From: Prosopocoilus inquinatus
Taxonomy: Eukaryota > Arthropoda > Insecta > Coleoptera > Lucanidae
NCBI GenBank assembly: GCA_036172665.1
Contig: CM069872.1
Location: forward strand, 50,826,101-50,890,100
DNA: 64,000 nucleotides
Reading direction: 5' to 3'
The position numbers and the translations under genes are program-made. Every line of letters begins with the position of its first letter. Within the stretch, counting starts at the first letter, position 1. This document shows, piece by piece, positions 56,641 through 64,000 of this stretch. The notes below the pieces were generated by a model. The model made no database searches. It was not told where the DNA came from and saw only the letters and a program-made list of their open reading frames with translations.

Positions 56641-56919
56641 TTTTTTCCCATTTTAAAATATTGCGATTAAATTCTTGCTTTCTTCATTTTTAAAGTATTT
56701 AATTTTTAACATTTTTTCTTTCGATCTTCCACACTTTTTCGAATTTCCTTAAAATCATTAATTTTTATGATTTTTAATTTTGATAAGTTCTGATTTTGCC
56801 CTTCCCTAAACCCTAAACAAAATCCTAGCAATGCCCATGGTATAAACTTTAAAAATCTTGTTTAGATACGCAGAAGTGGGTTTTAAAAACAGGAAGAAAA
56901 GTTCAGTTTCCTAACTTTT
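56641..56919. other. AT-rich non-coding DNA
   Basis: No structure recognised. Confidence 0.4.
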
Positions 56920-57500
56920 TTGGAAAAATTATAAGACAATAAATTTTCGTACAGAATTCCGGTTTCTTACATCGCCATATCAGAATCTCCTTTTCCCCCA
57001 CACAGTTTATTCTTTCTTAAAGGTTTATAAAATCATTGCCTTTCTTTCTCTTTTGATCATCTTTTTTGGAAAAATTATGAAACAGTGGATTTTTGTACAG
57101 AATTCCGGTTTCTTACATCGCCATACCATAATCTCCTTTCCCCCCCCCCACACAGTTTACTCTTTCTTAAAGGTTTTTAAAATCATTGCCTTTATTTTTC
57201 TTTTGGTCATCTTTTTTGAAAAAATTATGAAACAATAAATTTTTGTACAGAATTCCGGTTTCTTACATCGCCATATCAGAATCTCCTTTTCCCCCACACA
57301 GTTTACTCTTTCTTAAAGGTTTATAAAATCATTGCCTTTATTTTTCTTTTGGTCATCTTTTTTGAAAAAATTATGAAACAATAAATTTTTGTACAGAATT
57401 CCGTTTTCTTACATCGCCATACCAGAATCTCCTTTTCCTCCACACAGTTTACTCTTCCTCAAAGATTTATAAAATCATTGCTTTTTTTCTTCTTTTTTTC
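56920..57500. repeat. ~147-bp tandem satellite, four copies
   Basis: GAATTCCGGTTTCTTACATC recurs at 56954, 57100, 57250 and 57396 (last copy with one change). Each copy has a C tract with ACACAGTTTAyTCTT and AATCATTGCCTTT. Periods are 146-150. Confidence 0.9.
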
Positions 57501-58333
57501 CATCTCAACTTTCATTTTCATATTTCATAGAATTACAACAAAGCTCATTTTTTCTGCAAATAAAAGAAAACTCGGTTTTAATAAAATAAATACACGTTGA
57601 TTACGTAAGAGTAAGTTTCTTCATGTCCGCTGCTCTATTTTCTCTCGGTTTACTTCCCATACGTGCGGAGTTAAATTGAGAGATAAAAACTCAAGCTGAA
57701 AGCATTTTATTGTTTAAAGTTTCAAAAGTATCGCTTTGCAGCCAGCCACGGAGAGTAAGGAAGGCGGTTTTACCGTTGAATGCTCTCGGAATTGTTAAAT
57801 AGAAAAGCATTCATCAAACTGCGACCGACGTCCGAGACCGTAATCCGATAGCATTTATTTTCCTGAACTAATAAGCATTGCACCGCCGCCCCGGAACTTT
57901 CCGGACGAAACCACGTCACGTTGGTTTTCGGCTTCCAGTCCGGAAACGTCGCCGTCGTGTGTAACACGTGATGGACAAAACGGCCGCAAGCCTTAAAGTT
58001 AAATTCATGCCCCATTCATTTAGGACGTACTTATTTACTTACATGTCGACGTCGTGTTGAAATAGAAGGAAGTTTGGCTAATACAGTACGTACCTCAGCT
58101 GTATGAGTTTAATCCAACTTAATCGCATCCGGACTTGAAGTTTGTCTTAAATAGTTTCGTAAGTACTTTAGTGTTTGCGACGGCTTTTGTTGGTTTAGCT
58201 TCCAAAACGCCGACGACGAACTTTTATCACCAGATAAATTATAAATACCGCTTTTAATCTGGGGATAGGGAGAGGTTCCTAAGCCATGTACAGTGTGAGT
58301 CAAAATAAGTGCGCCTAATTCGATCTTATAAAC
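57501..58333. other. Unique, GC-richer non-coding DNA
   Basis: 57620-58010 is the least AT-rich non-exonic stretch of the right half and is not repetitive. The 81-codon minus-strand frame at 57770-58015 has no recognisable family. A regulatory or conserved non-coding role is possible but not shown. A GTGAGTCAAAATAAGTGCGC phrase near 58298 is related to repeats at 61.8 and 62.8 kb. Confidence 0.4.
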
Positions 58334-59472
58334 CATGCATACAGTGGCGGCGTTAGGGGCGAGCGAACCGTGTAACCGCCCGGGGCCTCGCTCTTTCAGG
58401 GGCCTGCTTTTGCTTTACATGGATTTTTCAATATTTTAAGCCACGATAGTTGCCATAAGTACAAGTACAGTCATAATAAAAGTGATGTCTCTCCGAGGCT
58501 TCAGTCGGGATGGATGTAGGTGTAACTTAAGTAAAGTCATTGGTATCAAGATGCTAATGATATAATAAAAGAAAACTTGTTTCTACTGTACCTAATTATA
58601 CCCAATAAAAAAATAAAAACCTTATTAATAATAAATCCAACAGTGAAACTCTGTCAATAGCAATTGTAACCAGTGGCGGCGTTAGGGGCAGGCGAACCGT
58701 GCAACCGCCCGAGGCCTCGCGCTTTCAAGGGCCTCGTGCTATCTGCTAAACATGAATTTTTCAATATTTTAAGCCATGATAGTTGCCAGACTGAAGAATA
58801 TCGAATATCGTATATAAATACGAAAATATTTGCGGATCTGTATAAAATGAACATATTAGAAACTTTATTCAGTCAAAAAGAAAAATAAAAACCTTACAAA
58901 CAAACAACACGTATAAACAAATAGTTGTCCTTAATACCCCTTAACAAATCTTACTTTTAGAGAGACAACATTTTCGACCAGCTCTTATTTCTAGAATAAC
59001 ATCTGTTGTATGAGGACTAGATTTTATGGTCTTCAATCATTTTTTGCCTCTCCTTAGAATTTAAGTTGCCTTGCAAAAAATCTCAAATATGTTTAAGTAA
59101 GATTATTGCAGTTTATAATTGGTTTCAGTTTTTAAACACTCGATTTTATAATTCGATAACCTGATAGGTTGGTTAATATTGGTAGACCCCCTTTTAAATT
59201 ACATTAGTATTCTTAAAACAGTATGCGAAGATATACAGATTCCATTTGATTTTATTTCATTTTTTTTAGTTGTAAACCGATTGTATTTTGTCTTGATTCA
59301 ATTTGACTTTATTTTATTTTTGCATTATGTTATATATTTATATTTTGTACTCCTAATTCGTTGTGACTAAATTTTATAGAATATGTAATTTCGTCTTATT
59401 TTTATCGCCGATCGTCTTTTATTTTTCTTTTTTAATTCCTTATTTGACTTTATTTGATTCAATTTTTAGTAT

Positions 59473-59718
59473 AGCGTGGAAACTGAGCAGCGGATAAATA
59501 CGATATTTTTAAGACAATCAGTTTTTTGAAAAGACTCAAACAGAAACTATTTTCAGTACTACAGGGTGTTTGCAGAAAGCTGGGCGAGTGTTAATTTTAT
59601 ATTTTTTTAATCGTACCCTTCCAATTAAACAAAATTGACGGGTCCGAGCGTTTATTCTTTTTTTAAATTAATTGAAAATTGAAAATATCGAATTTATCCG
59701 CCTCTTAGTTTCCACGCT
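59473..59718. mobile_element. MITE nested in the hAT-like element
   Basis: AGCGTGGAAACTGAGCAGCG and GATAAATACGATATTT on the left are inverted on the right (AATATCGAATTTATCCGCC; AGTTTCCACGCT). The 246-bp element includes an ACAGGGTGTTTGCAGAAAG block. The target duplication was not resolved. Confidence 0.7.
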
Positions 59719-59799
59719 GTGTAATTAATTGATCGACCTTTGTTTTTTCTTTTATTCGATTTCATTTAATTTAGTTTTATTTTTTAACTATCAGATTAT

Positions 59800-60480
59800 C
59801 TTTCATTCGACACGATTTTATGTTTTAATTATCAATTGATCGTCTTTTGTTTTTGTTTTTCCCTTAAGTTACTGGATTTCAGTTTACTTTACATTTTAAT
59901 CCTTTCGATCGATCGACATTTTTGTTTTTGATTTTCTTTTGATGCATTTGATTTGAGTTTATTTTATATTTTAATCCCTTTCGATCGATCGCCATTATTG
60001 TTTTCTCTTTTATGTGATTTGATTTCATTTATTGGATATCAGTTGATCGTCTTTTGTTTTTTTTTTTTACTCTATTTGAATTTATTCTGCATTTTAATTC
60101 CTTCGATCGATCGCCATTATTGTTTTCTCTTTTATGTGATTTGATTTCATTTATTGGTTATCAGTTGATCGTCTTTTGTTTTTGATTTTTTTTTATTTAC
60201 TCTATTTGAATTTATTCTATATTTTAATTCCTTCGATCGATCGCCATTTTCGTTTTCTCTTTTATGCGATTTGATTTTATTTACTGATTATTAATCGATC
60301 ATCTCTTGTTTTTGTTTTTGTTTTATTCACTAGATTCGGGTTTATTTTACATTCTAATCCACCGGCCATGGTCATTTTTGTTTTCTCTTTTACGCTATTA
60401 GATTTTATTTTATAATTATATTTTTTTTAACATTTAAAATTTAACATTTTCATCTATCATCTTTTGTTTTTTGTTTTATC
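59800..60480. repeat. T-rich minisatellite with TCGATCGATCGCC and GATCGTCTTTTG
   Basis: TCGATCGATCGnC occurs at about 59905, 59981, 60103 and 60233 (spacings 76, 122, 130). It alternates with a GATCGTCTTTTGTTTTT phrase that also builds the arms of the palindrome at 48.7-54.3 kb. Confidence 0.75.
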
Positions 60481-60973
60481 TTTCGTTTGACTTTATTTGA
60501 TACGAGTTTATTTTTTAATTATTTTTTATTTTATTTTTTTGATTAAATTTTCGGTTGCCAATATTTATATTGATTTGACTTATTCTTAGTTTTATCTTCG
60601 TCCAATTTTTTTGCCGATTTGATTTGACGATATATTATTTTTATTTTGAACATCAATTAATCGTCTTCTACTTTTTTATATATTTTTGTTTTATAGTTAT
60701 TTTTTTTACTTTCTAAGTCACATTTTTATTTCATAGTTTTACTTTTTTGTTTCCGTAGTACCATTTTGATTTCAAATAACGACATATTTTAAAAATCGAA
60801 ACTTGTCAAACAGCGGTCACTTGAAGTTATTTTACCTACTCGTTTTAAATTTATTTAGTATTTTCTTCCTTTTATAATGCAAAGAAGACGAACTCTTTTC
60901 CCTTACTCCAAGGGCCCCGCAAAAATTTCTCGCCCGTGGCCTCGCAACTATTAAGGCCGCCTCTGCATGCATA

Positions 60974-62449
60974 CAACTTTTTGTTTTGCTTTTTTCGTCG
61001 GACACTTATTTTGAATCACCCAATATAATTAAGTTAATCCTTTTGCTTTTTAAGTTTCGTTAAAATCCATTGGGGATGCAAACAGCTGCCTTCATTCTAT
61101 TTACGTCAAAATATAGGGGTTACAATTTTTACGTATTAAAAAAATTTTTACATATTAATTTATATTTACTTACATTTAGACATATAGGATGATTAGGTTG
61201 TTGTTAGCTTTAACATTTTTATGAATTTAGCAGTGTGATTAGGTGGTTTTAAATATTTCTTAGTGCTTTTAAGTTGGTAGCGTACTAAAGATAGCAGCTT
61301 AGCTGCCGAAATACGTATCTACGGATATAAAACTTATTGTGGGCGGAGGTTAATTTCAATTATCTCTTAAACCACAGTCTCCTTTACTATTTTAGTATAG
61401 GGGTTACGTTTTGGACTAAGGACACGTCGATTTCTGCGTTTCTTCTTCGGTCTTTGTTGCCGGATTGTTTCGTTTCTGAAGACGTCACCCTGCTGCCTTG
61501 CCGCCCGACTGAAATTAAGTTTCATGCGGACGTGCATAGTTTCAGTTCAAGAGTTTATTGATATTTTACGACACAGGACTTCGTTCGTTCCACGAACTCG
61601 GCGGCTGCAATGCACCTGAATATTTAAATTCAGCGTAACTTGTAAAATTTTCGCGCTTAAATTATGTGTGTAAAGCACGAAACTACTGCAGAACGAGAAA
61701 ATGCTATGCGCATCAAGAAACGTCAGAATTCATCATCACTCTGAGTCTCTGGTTAAAATATTTAATTTAATTAATTCTAATAATAGTCGTAAAACTGTCG
61801 AGCGTGTTTGTTATACAGGGTTAATCAAAATAAGTGGCCAACCCATTAACCTCTGATACTGTACCAAAAAAAAAAACAAATATGTAGTTTAAACAGCGAC
61901 ATCTCTTTGACTTAACATTGTATTAGAAGCCCCAAATAGCGCTGAAACAGCTGAAACAAGGGCTGCTCGAGGATTTCACTGCAATAAAAAACGATTTGCA
62001 ACAAGATTTTTCAGAAAAAAAAACAAACAGAAGAAACTGAAAACGTAGGGTGTCTAAGACCTATTACAGTTTTTTTAGATAAAATGCATTGAAAATTCAG
62101 ATATAAATTATTATTTTTTTGCTGTAACATCAACTGCATGAACAATGTAACGAATTAACAAGGGAGATTCAGGTGTAAAATATGATATATATGATAAAGC
62201 AGAAGTGATCAAGAGAGAAAGCATGATTTTTAAAAAAGTATCACATCACAAGACAATAATTGCACTGTCTGTATTCAGCTTTAGTTTCCATCTATTCAAG
62301 AACATACTTACATTTTGAAGAAACAATCGATTGCTCAGTCTTCACAGCATATAAAAAAAAGAAGAAGAAAAATAAATAAAGATAAACCGAAAATCTGAAA
62401 GACTTCCAAACGGTCACCTTTCGCAATAAGAGGAGAAACGTCAGAATAA
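60974..62449. other. Non-coding DNA with dispersed-repeat pieces
   Basis: 61790-61870 and 62030-62110 are two halves of a repeat (GTTATACAGGGTTAATCAAA; GAAACTGAAAACGTAGGGTG) that is continuous at 62745-62905. They are separated by a piece resembling 7820-8045 (CACTGCAATnAAAAACGATT). No gene. The 74-codon frame at 61337 lacks family motifs. Confidence 0.45.
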
Positions 62450-62642
62450 GGGCCAGTTGTACAAAGGCGGTTTAAACTGAAGTTTAACTGAACCAGGTTC
62501 AAAAGTAAACAAATTCGCATAGGATCTTAAGGGCACATGGCAATTAATGCATTCATAAATAAAATTTGATGCGATTTTGTCCACTTTGAACCTGGTTCAG
62601 TTGAGCGTCGGCTTAAACCTCCTTTGTACATACAACTGGCCC
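62450..62642. mobile_element. Palindromic MITE, GGGCCAGTTGTA ends
   Basis: GGGCCAGTTGTACAAAGG and ACTGAACCAGGTTCAAAAG on the left are inverted on the right (ACTTTGAACCTGGTTCAGTT; ACAACTGGCCC). Flanks are TAA and TCA, compatible with a diverged TWA duplication of PIF/Harbinger type. Confidence 0.75.
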
Positions 62643-62744
62643 TCAATCATCGTTCCAAATCTCTGGTTAACATTTATTTGTTTTATTTTTTAATTCATTC
62701 TGATTATAGGAATTTTATGTAGACTTTTGAATGTTTAGTCGTAA

Positions 62745-62905
62745 AAATGTTAAGTGTGTGTTATACAGGGTTATTCGAAATAAGTGCCCGGCGCGTTAGC
62801 CCCATCTATTGCATAAAGAACAAACCAAAAAAGAACTGAAAACGTAGGGGGTCTAAGATGTATAGTTTTTAAGATAAAGTGCATTCAAGATTCAGATTTA
62901 AATTA
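62745..62905. repeat. Dispersed repeat, continuous copy
   Basis: GTTATACAGGGTTATTCGAA through GAACTGAAAACGTAGGGGGT and AAGTGCATTCAAGATTCAGA matches the interrupted copy at 61790-62110. Confidence 0.65.
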
Positions 62906-63879
62906 GTTGGTGGGAGAGATTATACATATAATACATGACAGTTAGTTTTTTATACGTTACTTGTACAATATGTATGCATAAAACGTATACAGCGTTTGAA
63001 ATTTGGTGATATGCAGTTTTTTCTCCGAAATTTTAAGAATTTAAACGCCTATGTCCTGTGACATAAATGTTCATAAAAGTTGAGGTCTATAAAACACTAG
63101 TGGAATTATGAACCCATAATTAAACTGTTTTTTTCTAAATCGGCATTATTATGACTTCGTAATAAACAAGTGTTGGATAAAACTATGTATTACGCTCGTG
63201 TCATAATGGCAAATAAGTCACTCAAGAAAAATTAGCCCGCTCGAGGAAGTTCTCGCGGCTGAACATTCCTTTGGTGACCTATTTGCCTTATAAGACACTT
63301 AATATATAATTATTAGCTATTAGATTACAGTTGATAAGAACCGAGTCTTTCTTGCATGCGTCAAAACTGCTTTTAATGCACGCTTTCTTGTCGGAAGAAA
63401 TTATTTTCGGCGGTTTGACTTGAATTGACTAACAGAGAGCGAACATATTTTTTTAAAGAAACGTCATATGACAGGACCTGTCGCCAAATTAATTTAAGAA
63501 ACAAAAAAATCATGGCCCTCCTGCGTGTTTAAAACAGTCGTAAGAAATGATTGACAGTTTCGATTTTGGATTCAAAAGAGATTGGTTTTTGGTTTTGGTT
63601 TTTTTAATTGTGTCTCTTAATACTTATTTATTATTTAATAAAGTTCAGTTTGACCAACTCATGTGTATTTATGTCGACGTGACTCAAAAACTTAAGCAAT
63701 ACATCTGAAATGATGAAAAACCCTTGTCGAAAACGAACAACAAGAAAAGAAAAAAACATGACTGTGATTCAAGAGAATTGTTATTATTTTATTGTTATTT
63801 ATTATCACATTATTGTTAAGTTAACATTAAGTGGAAGAACAGTGTAGTGTTGCTGCTACTGAGCTTCGTCTTTTAGTGG
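62906..63879. other. Non-coding DNA without recognised gene
   Basis: AT-rich. No exon, terminal repeat or tandem array was identified. Confidence 0.4.
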
Positions 63880-63972
63880 TCATTACGGCAGAATTAGAGA
63901 TATTTATTACATCTAATTGTTACATGTATTTAAATTGGGCCAATAAAGACAATTATTATTATTATTATTATA
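63880..63972 (+). mobile_element. Probable 3' tail of a retroposon, second copy
   Basis: Ends GGGCCAATAAAGACAATTAT and then an ATT microsatellite, as at 11400-11545. Only the tail is recognisable. Confidence 0.4.
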
Positions 63973-64000
63973 AATTTCGTATTTGCGTGATCTTAGTAAA

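Larger units (their letters stand above)
58342..60965. mobile_element. hAT-like element with 8-bp target duplication
   Basis: The left end CAGTGGCGGCGTTAGGGGCG and the right end (inverse CAGAGGCGGCCTTAATAGTT) are imperfect inverted repeats. Similar inner blocks around GGGGCCTCGC are on the left and GTGGCCTCGC on the right. CATGCATA flanks both sides (58334-58341 and 60966-60973), an 8-bp duplication. The left end is repeated at 58671, so the first ~329 bp are tandemly duplicated. The interior (59200-60760) is T-rich minisatellite and contains a MITE. No transposase frame is present, so the 2.6-kb element is non-autonomous. Confidence 0.8.

Noticed and set aside
57770..58015. 81-codon minus-strand frame in GC-richer DNA
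   Set aside because: No recognisable family and no splice sites that would make it an exon. Kept as unique non-coding DNA.
1..64000. CRISPR arrays, operons, phage or bacterial mobile elements
   Set aside because: The tandem repeats here have periods and internal structure of eukaryotic satellites. There are no short repeat-spacer arrays and no bacterial gene clusters.

Overview
The window is non-coding-rich nuclear DNA from an insect. The only host gene recognised is the exon at 18767-19801. It encodes the N-terminal regulatory region of an eye-specific diacylglycerol kinase (RdgA, retinal degeneration A). The AT-rich base composition, a 5-bp-TSD BEL/Pao element, PIF/Harbinger, hAT and Tc1/mariner relatives and a very large intronic space fit an insect. 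A beetle is possible, but that is inference. Apart from the rdgA exon, almost everything is probably intron or intergenic DNA filled by mobile elements and satellites.

Layout. 0-2 kb: small MITEs, including two Tc1-type copies joined head to tail through a single TA. 2-3.2 kb: A-rich minisatellite. 3.6-4.4 kb: foldback repeats. 7.0-8.6 kb: a 312-bp tandem duplication followed by monomers of a satellite carrying the motif GGCGCCATCTGTTA, with a 40-bp-stem hairpin. 9.9-11.5 kb: two palindromic MITEs and a retroposon tail. 16.2-17.7 kb: a tandem duplication, a foldback and a possible 5' non-coding exon. 18.8-19.8 kb: the rdgA exon. 20.6-26.8 kb: a MITE, a 240-bp satellite, a hairpin MITE and a 456-bp satellite. 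27.16-33.09 kb: a complete and apparently very young BEL/Pao retrotransposon, inserted inside an older foldback element. 33.7-37.8 kb: a PIF/Harbinger element carrying parts of both of its genes, with a nested MITE, followed by three MITEs of families also found at 0.5-2 kb. 38-42.6 kb: the same CATCTGTTA satellite, now organised as 347-bp dimers and interrupted by an LTR-element relic. 44.6-45.5 kb: a third satellite, 240 bp. 45.6-48 kb: MITE and TTGGGTTGA-rich DNA. 48.7-54.3 kb: a 5.6-kb imperfect palindrome resembling a Foldback element. 55-57.5 kb: T-rich tandem arrays. 58.34-60.97 kb: a hAT-like element with an 8-bp target duplication. 61-64 kb: dispersed repeats and a second retroposon tail.

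The gene and the repeats do not form a pathway. The notable biology is (1) the RdgA N-terminus, built from five LxVP motifs each followed by a basophilic phosphosite, and (2) a dense record of nested transposition and satellite growth, including a satellite whose most conserved core resembles a CTCF/insulator site. I found no tRNA, rRNA, CRISPR or prokaryotic feature. All repeat-family assignments rest on termini, target duplications and protein motifs read by eye, not on searches.
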